This document shows, one piece after another, positions 23,285 through 33,320 of a stretch of DNA of 64,000 nt. A program made the position numbers and the translations under genes. Location: the NCBI GenBank assembly GCA_036426205.1, contig CM071568.1, forward strand, positions 217,297,372 through 217,361,371, in the 5' to 3' direction. Position 1 is the stretch's first letter, and the number at the start of each line of letters is the position of its first letter. The notes beneath the pieces are model-generated. The model saw nothing but the letters and a program-made list of their open reading frames with translations. It made no database searches and was not told where the DNA came from. Source of the stretch: Ascaphus truei (taxonomy: Eukaryota > Chordata > Amphibia > Anura > Ascaphidae).

Positions 23285-23490
23285 GGTGCTCGTGTCCAGT
23301 CCTCAAGCTTCCCCAACAGGTCAGGTTTTCAGGATAGCCCAAGCTTCAGCACAGGTGGCTCAATCAGAGGCTCTGTCAAAGATTGAGCCTCTGATTGAGC
23401 CACATGTGCTGAAGCAGGGATTGATTGAGCCACCTGTGCTGAGGCAGAGATATCCCTGACCTGTTGAGTGGCTTGAACACTGGAGTTCAG
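23285..23490. mobile_element. palindromic hAT-type hairpin MITE, copy 1 (degraded)
   Basis: CCAACAGGTCAGGTTTTCAG on the left pairs with the TGACCTGTTG region on the right, and CAGCACAGGTGGCTCAATCA with TGATTGAGCCACATGTGCTG. The outer ends CAGGGGTGGGC are lost on the left. An extra repeat of the GATTGAGCCACCTGTGCTG arm makes it longer than its relatives at 34301, 43963, 44718, 53853 and 60902. Confidence 0.7.
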
Positions 23491-25438
23491 CAGGCCTGAT
23501 GTAACCCACGGAACAGCTAAAAAAACTGTTTCAAGTAGACCTGACTAATGGCAAAAGACCCACAAATGTTTGCTTGAGTAGACAATTAGCCTTTTATTGG
23601 AAGAAAGATGAACCTATTTTACATTCAGTGGTCTTAAATACCGAATAAATATTGCATTTGAGTTTTAATGCAGTTTGTTTGTTTCTCTCGAAAGTATCCT
23701 AAATTGTATTACCCACTATTATATACTGATTTCCTTTGTGATCCAAAATCGCCATAAAAACAAATATTGTGCAGGGAATATAGCAATGCATAGAGAGCCA
23801 ATCCTTCGATGTGTTTTAGTTGTGTATGTATTGTTCTCTCATTTCAAAATGAGTGGCTGAATACATGTATAATTATGCATCTTAAACTATTAGCTACATG
23901 ACTCATACTAATTTGTGTAATCAAGACAGACTGGCCTTTTCCTGGAATATTTTAGGCATGAGATTATGGGGAAATGTTTTACATCATAGTCCCACGCAGT
24001 CAACCAGTCTAGCAAAAAACTGACAGTTTTGTGCTCGGAATATGATCATTGACTACTATCATGTGGTCTTTAGCAGTGTGTGGAATGTTACATATGAAGA
24101 TCATGGTCACAAGGAATCTTAGAACATTCACAGCGTGACCGCCCATACCAGGGAAACGCAACCACTTTTACACTCCGTCACTCATAGCTTACATTTATTC
24201 ACAGCGTTAAGAGCAGAGACACACAATGTTTCGGGGGGGAAGCAACCACCCGTCGACAAGGAATCTCAGCTATCATAATATTGGAGTGATTCAGTGAAAT
24301 TTACACTGAAACCCTGATTAAAAATAGAACTCAATTTGATGTAGGTTGAGGTACCTTTTAGTGGACCAACATTAGAGTTCTTCATAAACGTAATTATAGT
24401 GTACTGAGCTTTCGAAAACCTCATATGTTTCTTCTTCAACTGTACTGTCCATTTCGGAATGGCTGAGCATCTCTCCAGGGCCAATAGCTCATCCAGCTCC
24501 AGTCCTAAAGCAATCTTCAACATTTGCTGAGGTCACCTCGTCAGATGATAAACCGGGTCCAGATCAAGAACAGAGGCTTTTTCTCCCCTTCAGTGTTACC
24601 AGAGTCTGTACCGGTAATGTTCACCGCGCCCACATCTCTGTTGGCATCAGCAGCATTATCAAGGATCTTTGGGACCTTTGACTCCCCCCAGATTTTAGAC
24701 TAGACAGATTGTTATATAATTTTTAAATACAAACTTCAGTACCATAACAAAATATCATTCTAAATATACATTTTCAAGTTTGTTGCTATTGCAACTGATA
24801 CGTTCACATATGCAGCTGCAAAGTTAAAATCTAGCAGCAATGTATTTCTAAAGAAACATTCTAACCATAAAAAAAACATATTATACAATCATTACAAGAT
24901 ACATTTTGTTTTTAAACAATTGTGTCTATTCAAACAAATTGCTGCCTGTGCACTAGGCATCATAGTCTGGATTCACAAACAAATATCATTGAATTCTATG
25001 TATACTTAATTTAGTAAAAAAAAAATCTACTCTCAATTTTTAATAAAAAAAACCAAAATGTAATGTTCAAAAAGAGAGGTTTTACATATCCTTATTACCA
25101 GTTATCCTGATATATCTACTGTAACACGATATCTAATTCGCAGATATATCAAATGAAATAAAGGATAACCCAACAATAAGGTAGTAAAATATATGTTGTT
25201 TCTTACTTTTTAATTTATTGATCTAAAATTAGAAAAAATATTTATTCCATCTGCATATGTTATTTTCCCCTATATATGGAAAGGGCAATATTTCCCCTGA
25301 AATTCCATTATTATTTTTTTTATATATAAATAATAAAAATGTTTCTATAAACTCCAACTTTGATGGAAACCTCCCACATAACATATAAAATGAATAGCCT
25401 CGAAAACAAACGTATGAAATGTCATAGTTAATGCTGTA
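23491..25438. other. AT-rich non-coding DNA
   Basis: No gene supported. 24700-25430 is strongly AT-rich. A minus-strand hammerhead-like remnant at 24215-24265 is listed separately. Confidence 0.5.
24215..24265 (-). ncRNA. decayed hammerhead-like motif
   Basis: On the minus strand the order is CCTTGTCGACGGG, loop, CCCCCCGAAACATTGTG. The GAAAC box and a G/C-rich stem II (GGGTGG against CCCCCC) are visible, but the CTGATGA box has drifted to TTGTCGA. It is probably a fossil leader of a Penelope-like element. Function is not expected. Confidence 0.3.
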
Positions 25439-25770
25439 CAGGCATACCCCGCTTTAAGGACACTCACTTTAAGTACACTCGCGAGTAAGTACATGTCGCC
25501 CAATAGGCAAACGGCAGCTCACGCATGCGCCTGTCAGCACGTCCTGAACAGCAATACCAGCTCCCTACCTGTACCGAAGCTGTGCGCAAGCGGGGAGACT
25601 ATAGAGCCTGTTACAAATGTGTTATTTACACCAGTTATGCACGTATATGACGATTGCAGTACAGTACATGCATCGATAAGTGGAAAAAAGGTACTGCTTC
25701 ACTTTAAGTACATTTTCACTTTACATACATGCTCCGGTCCCATTGCGTATGTTAAAGCGGGGTATGCCTG
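25439..25770. mobile_element. TA-flanked MITE (Tc1/mariner-like), copy 1
   Basis: The ends CAGGCATACCCCGCTTTAA and TTAAAGCGGGGTATGCCTG are perfect inverted repeats of 19 bp, with TA immediately outside each. Internally the phrases CACTTTAAGTACA repeat near both ends. A second copy of exactly the same length (332 bp) lies in the opposite orientation at 43237-43568. TA duplication suggests Tc1/mariner mobilisation. No transposase is inside. Confidence 0.85.
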
Positions 25771-26049
25771 TATATACCCGCGAAATAATATACGGAAAAA
25801 TGTCAGAGAGACAAAAAAAGACATTAATGCATTTATTTGAGTACATATTCATAGAGTAATCTATATCTCCCTTAAGATCTAAACTATTTAATATAGACTA
25901 TATTGGAATCAAGTATGGGGGTTATTAAACTATAGGATGAGCTACCCCTAGAACTGAAAAATATTTTTTTTTACCCAATGTCAAATGGCACCACTATTAC
26001 AAAATAGCTCCTATATCTAAATCCAAATTCAACCCATTAAGGGACGTGG

Positions 26050-26575
26050 TATCCAACTTGCCCAAAATCTATGGCCTTTAGATTTATATCCAGGGGCGAC
26101 AGCAATGTAGACATCAGAGATGCCTTTAACAATGCCAAATGGACAAATAGAACAGACTTGGTGCCATCTTTAAATTATGGACAGAAATGCAAACTCTCAC
26201 AAACCAATATCCAGTCTAATGAGGGTGGATTTCCAACTACTGTATTCATTACACAGCACAGAAAGCAAGACCACCAGATTCCATCAATCATCGCTAAACA
26301 TTGGGACACACTCAAATTAGATGAACATCTGAAATCAGGGGTTGCCCGGGGGTCCAAAACCTGCTTTAAAAAAAGCCAAATCGCTAGTGTCACATCTGTG
26401 CCTGAGTTTATTGAGCTCGCGATCAGGCGAGACCGGATTGTTAGGAGTTCCCAAAGGCTTCTTCCAATGTGGCCATTGTGTCATATGCCCATTTGCCAAT
26501 TGCATTAAGACCCTTAAATGTCATAAGTCGATGTTTGAGCAAATTATGCAAATGTTTATCAATTGCAATACCAGG
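26050..26575 (+). pseudogene. Penelope-like element fragment A (thumb/linker region)
   Basis: Part of the C-terminal half of a Penelope-like retroelement protein. In one frame (from 26071) it reads RDAFNNAKWTNRTDL ... FITQHRKQDHQIPSIIAKHW. After a frameshift near 26342 the other frame continues with PKPALKKAKSL and then VPKGFFQCGHCVICPF, the Cys-rich lead-in to the GIY-YIG endonuclease. It stops at FINCNTR, the point where fragment B (below) goes on to the GIY motif. From about 26571 the DNA is unrelated. The copy is dead: it has a frameshift, is truncated at the 3' side and lacks reverse transcriptase palm motifs. The PLE assignment comes from the HKHW/KKA/CG-C spacing known for Neptune-type PLEs. 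Confidence 0.7.
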
Positions 26576-27730
26576 ATACTAGTGGGGTATCCCCGCGTGG
26601 GCTATAGTATAGTCTGGCGGTGGTGCACCCTGGGTAGGGTATATATAAAAACTGGGTAAGAGAAAGAAACCCAGTAAGGGCACTCTCCCACCTGCTGGTC
26701 GATTTCTGAATAATAGTAAAAACAAATGTAATCAATATCCAAGTTAAAATAATGGGTGTTAAAACGATAATTAAATGCAAAATTGGATCCAATGAGTGAG
26801 TACTTCTGGATCAGCCAAGTACTATTGAATACGAGTGCAATCATTTTCTACACTATTCAGATAACAAAACTGTGGGTATAATATCCACTGCTCTTTGATA
26901 GAGACATAGGAGTGTAGCTTATTAACAACTATAACTGACGAGGTCCCAACTGTGTGGCAACCCCCCAGATCCTTTGAGCAGGGCCCTTGATACTAATATA
27001 ATAGATGTACCCTTGCCTGGTCTGCCTCCCTGATATTATATACAGAGAGCAAAGAGGTAAACTGGCTAGCCACTAATGCTATATAGAGTGGTTGCAACAG
27101 TATTAATAAGAGTACCAGTATATAAAACATGTAAGCTGAGCAAGGAAGTGTGCAAACGTAGATGCACTCTGCTGTCTAGTGTATGGATGTATCCACTGGA
27201 AGTAAGGCAGGCTCACGGGTCAGCACACTGACTCTAGTTGTACTGGTCTGGTGACTGTAACGAAGTACCTGGTGGCAGCCATAATAGCCACCTAAATTAG
27301 GTAGTAGAATCAGCTCGAGCAGCCGGAGCACATTAGGAAAGACTATGAGAGATATAGGGATCAATACCCTCTACTTCCTAAGAGGTGCTCTGGTTGATAA
27401 ACAGCTGGTAGATACAAGCTCAATAGTACCAGACTACAAATAAATACGTAGGTACAACTTCTAACGAGCGGATTGCCCGCCAGCAGCATAAGTACTGTGG
27501 GAGGTAAGTTCAAATCCCTCCTAATCTCCTATAGACCGTCAGGTCTCTAACACAGGAGCTACGGTTGTGCAAGGGCTGTTTACTCGAACAGTGTTGCAAG
27601 TGAGGTTCCGAGTGTAGGTGTGGGAACCCACCAGAAGTTTTTCACCCCAGGATCTACAGAGATCCTTTGTAGATGGCAATGCAACGGAAAGAACTATGTT
27701 ATTACAACATAAAAAAGGCTGAACTCCAGT
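26576..27730. other. unidentified DNA between PLE fragments
   Basis: No protein match. It may be an insertion that cut fragment A, or PLE 5' sequence upstream of fragment B. A GGTAAGTTCAAATCCC string near 27502 resembles a tRNA B box but has no A box or cloverleaf. Confidence 0.4.
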
Positions 27731-28393
27731 TTGAAATCCCCAGTGTTTATAGCACAATACAATACAATAAGTAATCAAATTAAGAATATGTTTAAGAAAC
27801 ATTGGGCTGTTTTATCCGCTTATCCGGCTTTAAAAAAAAGTATATATGGAAGGTCCCAAATTTGTTTTCAAGAAGGCAAAGACTATAGCCAATCACGATT
27901 CCTCCAGTTTGTTCTATACCCCTAAACAAACAACAAGTAATTTACCAAAGGGTATTTTCAAATGTTTAAGATGTAAATCTTGTAAACATATGCACTCCAC
28001 TTCCGAATTTGTGTCTACATCAACGGGATTCAAGTTCAACATTAAATCCTTTATCAATTGCAATACCACATTCGCCATTTATCTCCTTAGACGCGGATGT
28101 GGTAAGCAATACAGTATATAGGACGCACCATCAGAGCTTTAACGATCCGTATATTAGGGCATTTCCATCTCATTACTAAAAAAGATATTAGTCATCCGGT
28201 GTCCCCACATTTCACTAATTGCAATTTGGGAAGTGTAGTCACATTTACTTACATGGGTATAGAACACATACCATGTCCTATAAGGGGTGGAAACAGAATT
28301 AACATACTAGATGAATGCAAACTTTTCTGGATCTATACTCTTCAAACTAGAATTCCTCGAGGTTTAAATTCAGATTGGGATTTGGGTTAATTT
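27731..28393 (+). pseudogene. Penelope-like element fragment B with GIY-YIG endonuclease
   Basis: C-terminal half of a PLE protein. The pieces in order are PVFIAQYNTISNQIKN and FKKHWAVL (frame 2), KFVFKKAKTIANH and LPKGIFKCLRCKSCK (frame 0 after a shift near the A run at about 27832), FINCNTTFAIYLL (GIY-like strand) and GCGKQY. A second 1-nt shift near 28115 then gives GRTIRALTIRILGHF with the catalytic Arg, HPVSPHFTNCN, GIEHIPCPIRGGNR and FWIYTLQTRIPRGLNSDWDL before a stop at 28390. The GIY-YIG nuclease nicks the target for PLE integration. Two frameshifts and no in-frame stop suggest moderate age. A hammerhead-like module follows about 950 bases downstream. Confidence 0.85.
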
Positions 28394-29449
28394 TTGCATT
28401 GATACATTCATTCATGTTTGCCGTATATGTGGTTTTTTTTCAAATTCATTATGGCTAATCAATTTTTGCTGAATCTGATATCAATATATACATGTCTCTT
28501 TTCTTGATATTAGTCATTTCATGTATATCCAAATGGAAGGGATTTTTTCCTTTTATCAATACTTTTTATTTTACATATATTCTATTTTACATACAGTAGT
28601 AGACATACATAATCATATATAATACATTCATGGTATTTCATAAACCTTACAAATAATATACATCTTAATATTGAATACCATTTTATTATTGTTCTTTCAC
28701 AGTTATTTTGGAACATATCAGTGTAATCAGGTGGTTATATATTACTTGGTTTCGAAGTATATATCTTTCAGCATGTTATATAAGATTGGCTATGCATTGT
28801 TCAGCTTTGATCATGTGTAATGCTGCTCGGTTTAAGTTTCTATACTGTATGTTGACATCACTATAGTTAATGTTTATCTTTACTTATACCATAATAGAGT
28901 TAGAGTTTACATATGATCAACAATCATTTAGATCATTATCTCAATCACTTTTAAATGTACTTATAACCATGCTTCAATTTATATACTTCTTCATTAGGTT
29001 GTCTTGTTCCCATTACCAATAGGTATAAAAAACATAGAGACATTTTCTCTTCTTTTTTGTCAAAGCTGTTTATTGTACTATATAGGGTATTATATGTTTA
29101 AATTCCCTTTTTAAAATATTATTTTAATTTTGCTTGAAGTTTTCTTGTTTTTAAGTGGTTTTGTCGTATTAGCATTACCGGAGAGTCATTGTTAGTATCG
29201 TTTGTCAATAAAGGTTTTTTTATTTTGTATACACACTCTCGCGTGCTGACGTCACACATCCGTCATTTGACGCAACAGGAAGTGAAGGGGACTGATAATC
29301 AGCGTGCAGATTCGGTATTTAAGACACTCCGGTAAGTTGTTTCTTGTTCACCTTGATAAAGGGCTTTATGCCTGAAACGCGTAGGTGTGGGCTAGAGGCC
29401 TATATGTCTGTTTTATTGATCCATTAAATTAACTTTCTTTCTACTATGG
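28394..29449 (+). other. PLE 3' UTR and leader region
   Basis: AT-rich and without coding potential. It ends with AATAAAGG (29208), a TGACGTCACACATCCGTCAT stretch, a TATTTAAG box at about 29320 and the hammerhead-like motif at 29340-29395. This order (GIY-YIG stop, about 1 kb spacer, promoter-like box, hammerhead) repeats after fragment C, supporting a shared PLE origin. Confidence 0.5.
29340..29395 (+). ncRNA. hammerhead-like motif of the PLE leader
   Basis: CACC-TTGATAA-AGG...CCT-GAAAC-GCGTA-GGTG. Stem I (CACC/GGTG, 4 bp), a 3-bp stem II, the GAAAC box and the minimal stem III (AC-GC-GT) are all in place. Two core positions differ from the functional consensus CTGATGA (C3 to T, G8 to A), so self-cleavage should be lost or very weak. 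Hammerheads of this minimal type are established in Penelope-like elements. Confidence 0.55.
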
Positions 29450-30103
29450 TGTAAGGAATCGGGGGCCACGTCCCTTGCGGCGTGACCCCTCCTTACCCAC
29501 TACCAGAACTGCAGCGGCTGCTGCCCCTGCCCCCCGTCGCTACCCATGCCGCCGCCCAGCGCATACCTTGAACTCTGCCGCGGCCGCCATCTTGGATTCT
29601 GGTACTGGTGTTACAGACTCTCAGCTGTGCTCTACTACTTCCTGGTCTCTCAGCCACTCACGAGCAGCTCCTCGACACGCCCCCGCCATGCCCCTCGTCC
29701 GGATTGGTCACTGTCGCTTTAAATATCCTGCTTTGCCTTCACTTCCTTGCTCTGCATAGCTCCTTGCTACCTGTGTTGCCTGGAACCTGTGTCGTGCTCT
29801 CTTGTGTTTATTCCCTACAGCTACTGACCCGGCTCATCTGAATACCCCCTCTGGCTCCTGAACTCGGCTTTCCTACAGACTACTCTAACCTCTAAGACCC
29901 TCGGACTCTGCTACGGATTTTGACTACGGAACTTTCTATATCCTCGGACACGGCAAGTACTTGACCATTCATTAACTACATCCAGGCCTGTCCACGCTAC
30001 TACGCCACATCCCGGACACGCCCCCTCTGCTGTCGGTGCGTATACTCTACATCCCACCTCAGTACAGGGGACTGGTCTGGTCTGCGGGCTGCACAGCGTG
30101 ACA
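29450..30103 (+). mobile_element. solo LTR, 654 bp, 5-bp TSD TATGG
   Basis: It starts TGTAAGGAATCGGGGG and ends GCACAGCGTGACA, with TATGG immediately before (29445-29449) and after (30104-30108). The TG...CA ends and 5-bp duplication are those of an LTR retrotransposon, probably Ty3/gypsy type. No internal gag-pol remains, so the full element was lost by LTR-LTR recombination. The orientation is inferred from TTTAAAT (about 29719) being TATA-like. It interrupts the PLE leader about 55 bases after the hammerhead motif. Confidence 0.9.
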
Positions 30104-30559
30104 TATGGGAACGTTTCCTCTGTAATCCTTTTTCAGTTGGGATATAGTGCTCTGCTTTTCTCTCCGTTTTTCATCTATTGCCAACATCAAGCGGATGCAC
30201 ACACAGTTTACTTCTGAGTGTCCACTTGTGAGACTGTCTTTTAGAGTTGCCCTTATTCCTGTATGAAGTCAACCTAGGTGTTATTTACACCATTATTGGC
30301 TGTGCATGAGAATTTTCTAACTCTTATCTTGCACTGGTAATCCGGAGGTCTCCACACATCACTGTGTCTACAGCGCAGACCCGGAAGCGGGAGTAAGAGA
30401 GGCGGTGAGACGCGGAACAGCTGCTGCTCCCAGCGCGCGGGAGCATTCATCTCAACAGCTGCTAACTCACCCTGCAGAGAGGAACACTTTGTGCTACACT
30501 TCAGGATAGTGGAACTCCTAAACGATCCAGATTGACACAATTTGTTGGAAGTATTTGTA

Positions 30560-30735
30560 CGCTGTAAGTGGAATTACCTTGATTTTACTTCTACAATTTA
30601 CATTATATCCTTTTTACCCCAGTGCGCTTTGTGCATTTCTTTGTATGCTCCTATTCCCATCCATGGAGGAGAGAGGTTCAACTTTCTTAACAGACGCCAG
30701 ATGTTCTGGATATTTATGTTATCATAAGAGTGAAT
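30560..30735 (+). pseudogene. Penelope-like element fragment C (C-terminal end)
   Basis: [20 protein letters not shown] followed by IFMLS matches the GGxRxNxLxxxxxFWIxxL tail of fragment B's GIY-YIG region. Only about 25 residues are recognisable, and the frame closes at 30727 before the usual PxGLN motif. The segment upstream does not match. A hammerhead-like module lies about 1.1 kb further on, as after fragment B. Confidence 0.45.
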
Positions 30736-31830
30736 AGTCGCAAAGTATTGGCAGCAAATCACGTGTTCGAGATTATGTTTGCCTATCTGGAGAAGAGAGA
30801 TTGGAAGGAAGATGTTTTCTGGGTGCTACCTTAGTGGAAGGGAGCAGTACCCCTTACCAATGTACCCCGAGGACATATTACCTGTATAAGTGGATGAAGA
30901 AGACTTGAACAGTGACTCAAGCTTAGATGAAGATGTCACAAGTCAGAATTAAAAGGGGAAAGGAGAACCGTTGACCTGGGATCTTGGAAAAAAAATAATT
31001 ATGATATAACATGTTTATGTTATGCTTACTCCTTCCGGCATCGATAGAGAATGAGAGTTGAAACATTTCTTATAAAAAAAAAATTATATAATCATTTTTT
31101 ATAATATTTTGAGAACTCTCATAAATGTGAATCTGCCATGCGGCCTGAGCTCGATATATACCTAATATGATTTTGCATGATGGACCGGTATCTTTTAATA
31201 GTGGTTTAAGATGTTTAAAGGCGTTACGTATGTGCTTTGTCACTATACCTTATAGCCATTATAAACCCCCACTAGGTTGGAACAACACAATCAATGTGCA
31301 AACAATACACAGTCTAACTTAGCAACCAACCAGTTGGTAGTTAGAGATATTTCTGACATTAGATACATAGCATGCATCATGAATATGGTTACAACACACA
31401 TGCAACCAACTGATTATTACAATACTTATATATTCATATATGCATTTAGTCCATTATTTGGCTATATAGTGATAGTTTATTGCATGACAGTATTTTTAAT
31501 TCCTCGTACTTACTGTTTCGTGTTTGGTATTTCTGTGATCATTGAATGCATGAATGAATCCTAATTGCTATCATCACAAATATAATTTTTTTAAGGGATT
31601 TCATTTATTATGTCTTCTGTGTTTATAAATATATGTACTATGTTGATTTTTTTTTACTTGGCATACTACGTTTCATGTATGGTTATATAATCTTAATTGT
31701 AAATTTGTAGCTTTAAGATGTATTGCCATAGATTAGTTTCAGTGTTTCATTCCCGTTACATTGGCGGATGCATTTTTCAGCCACCACGGGGGCAGCACTT
31801 CCGGCGTGAGATAACTACGTAATGGACGAT
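30736..31830 (+). other. presumed PLE 3' region, AT-rich
   Basis: No coding sequence is recognisable. Its position between a PLE C-terminus and a hammerhead-like motif is the only reason to attribute it to the element. Confidence 0.35.
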
Positions 31831-31834
31831 AGTG

Positions 31835-31985
31835 ACTCAGTTCAGTTACTCTTTCATAAAGAGCCAGGATTGTCGTGAAACGCGTTAGAGAACTTTAAAC
31901 CCTCACTATGTTTGCTTTGTGCTGATTAAATATTTTTATCACATCATTTTGCGTGCAGCCATTCATCGATATCCAGAGCCGAGCA
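31835..31985 (+). ncRNA. hammerhead-like motif with leader
   Basis: ACTCT-TTCATAA-AGAG...GT-GAAAC-GCGTT-AGAG followed by GATTAAATATTT. Stem I (CTCT/AGAG) and the GAAACGCGTTAGAG box are intact. The first core strand (TTCATAA for CTGATGA) and stem II are degraded, so it should be inactive. The exact GAAACGCGTTAGAG string also matches, with one change, the modules at 32920 (minus) and 40860 (plus). Confidence 0.5.
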
Positions 31986-32420
31986 CCGCCATTCTTTTTG
32001 TTTCTGCTGCTTTATCTTCTATGACATGGCAGGAGAACGCCCAACGGAACGTCCAGGGACAGCGGTATCGTGAGTACCCACCTAGACCCATTATACGGGG
32101 TGTCACTTTCATTAAGATCAAAAATGCGGGTCAGTGTGGTGTCGGTCTAGGACAGACTGTGCGGGAATGGGGTTATGTTACAACTCAGGCCGTCAAGCCC
32201 CTCCTGCTTCAGCCTATGCCACATTTATGACTGACCCCACAAGTACATGGACCCCCTTTGTGCACTATTGATAAATGCTACACATTCCATCTGTTCCTTA
32301 TATAGGACAGTTCCACATTCATTCAAGATTTATGAACAGGCAACGTTGAAATAGACATTACCACTATTATAGAGGTTTTCGAGGCACTGTCATTGAATTT
32401 ACTTCCTCAAAAAAATTTCT
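31986..32420. other. non-coding DNA
   Basis: No gene supported; short ORFs only. It may continue the PLE leader at its left edge. Confidence 0.4.
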
Positions 32421-32501
32421 TCGTAGAACATTAACGAAGACTGAAAAGAATAGGGGCCTGAGAACAGAGGCTTGTTGTATCCCACAGGTGATATCCAAGG
32501 T

Positions 32502-32652
32502 CAGTGGCGGATTTCCCATTAGGCCTGGACCTCAGGATTATGTCAGAAGCGTCATTTGACGCTGCGATTCGGAAGGAGAAGGATGGCAGTAGCAAGGAGG
32601 AGGCCGCCACATGCAAGTGCCTAGGGGTGTTGGATCTTGAAATCCGTCGCTG
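32502..32652. mobile_element. hAT-type MITE, 151 bp, inside the L2 RT
   Basis: The ends CAGTGGCGGATTTC and GAAATCCGTCGCTG are inverted repeats with two mismatches. The flanking 8-mers are TCCAAGGT (32494) and TCCAAGGG (32653), a 7/8 match and the size hAT transposases produce. Excising it rejoins the L2 reading NPLD-ITCG. Confidence 0.8.
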
Positions 32653-32816
32653 TCCAAGGGGTTAGAGTTAGAGCCCGAGATAGACATATATTGGGAATGA
32701 TACACCCAATAGGAGTGAAACCAGTTTAAAGCATGTTCCTCTATTTCAGAGCACTGGAGCTTGTTTAACAAGATAACATGGTCAACATTGTCAAAAGCCT
32801 TTGCAAAATCTAGGAA

Positions 32817-32955
32817 GAACAGGAAACAAAACGGCGGAGCACAGCCGAAGTAAACTCCACCAGGCAAGGTAAAGCAGTTAAAACTTCTATTTATTGGCAC
32901 AAAATAATTAAAAAACACTCTAACGCGTTTTGCGCAGGAGGCGCTTTATCAGAGA
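32817..32955 (-). mobile_element. 139-bp hammerhead-bearing insertion in the L2 RT, 13-bp TSD
   Basis: Flanked by CAAAATCTAGGAA on both sides (32804-32816 and 32956-32968). Read on the minus strand, it starts TCT-CTGATAA-AGCGC-CTCCT-GCGC-AAAAC-GCGTT-AGA, a hammerhead fold with stem I TCT/AGA, a 4-5 bp stem II GCGC/GCGC and a minimal stem III. GCCAATAAATAG and about 75 more bases follow. Two core changes (G8 to A, G12 to A) argue against present activity. The insert starts almost exactly at the ribozyme, as expected of a Penelope-type copy initiated or processed there. Confidence 0.75.
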
Positions 32956-33079
32956 CAAAATCTAGGAATACTGCACCAGTAATTTATCTCAGTTCCAAAT
33001 GTATCTCGTTGCAAATTTTTAAGAGGGTAGTTACCATGGAGTGGTTTGAGTGAACGCCAGATTGGATTTGGATTTGGAT

Positions 33080-33320
33080 ATGTATCTGTGTGTGTGTGTA
33101 TCAGCCACAGCCACTGTGTGTATCAGTGGCTGTGTGTGTGTCTGTGCAGGCCAGCAGTGACTGTGTGTGTCTGTGCAGGTCTGTCTGTGTGGGTGTCTGT
33201 GCGTGGTCAATGTCTGTGTTGGTCTGTCTGTGTGAGTGTCTGTAGGTCAGTGACTGTGTGCGTCTGTACAGGTTAGAGAGAGAATGGGGGGGGGGGGGGG
33301 GGGGGAGAGAGAGAATAGAG
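33080..33320. repeat. GT-rich degenerate repeat and G run
   Basis: Irregular (GTGTCTGTGCAGG/GTCTGTCTGTG)n from about 33085 to 33285, then a G run of about 20 and (GAGA)n. The frames through it are compositional. Confidence 0.9.

Larger units (their letters stand above)
32420..33055 (-). pseudogene. L2/Rex1-type LINE reverse transcriptase fossil
   Basis: Minus strand, in order: HSMVTTLLKICNEIHLELR, stop, ITGAVFLDF (motif A, catalytic Asp), then after an insertion FAKAFDNVDHVILLNKLQ, EEHALNWFHSYWVYHSQYMS, SGSNSNPLD. After a second insertion DITCGIQQASVLRPLLF corresponds to the GVPQGSVLGPLLF motif. The YADD motif and C-terminus are missing. Removing the two insertions restores a continuous match to L2/Rex1 RTs, so both landed in an already integrated LINE. 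Internal stops and changed residues mark it as old. Confidence 0.85.

Noticed and set aside
27498..27525. tRNA or tRNA-derived SINE from a GTTCAAATCC box
   Set aside because: No A box at proper distance, no acceptor stem and no cloverleaf.
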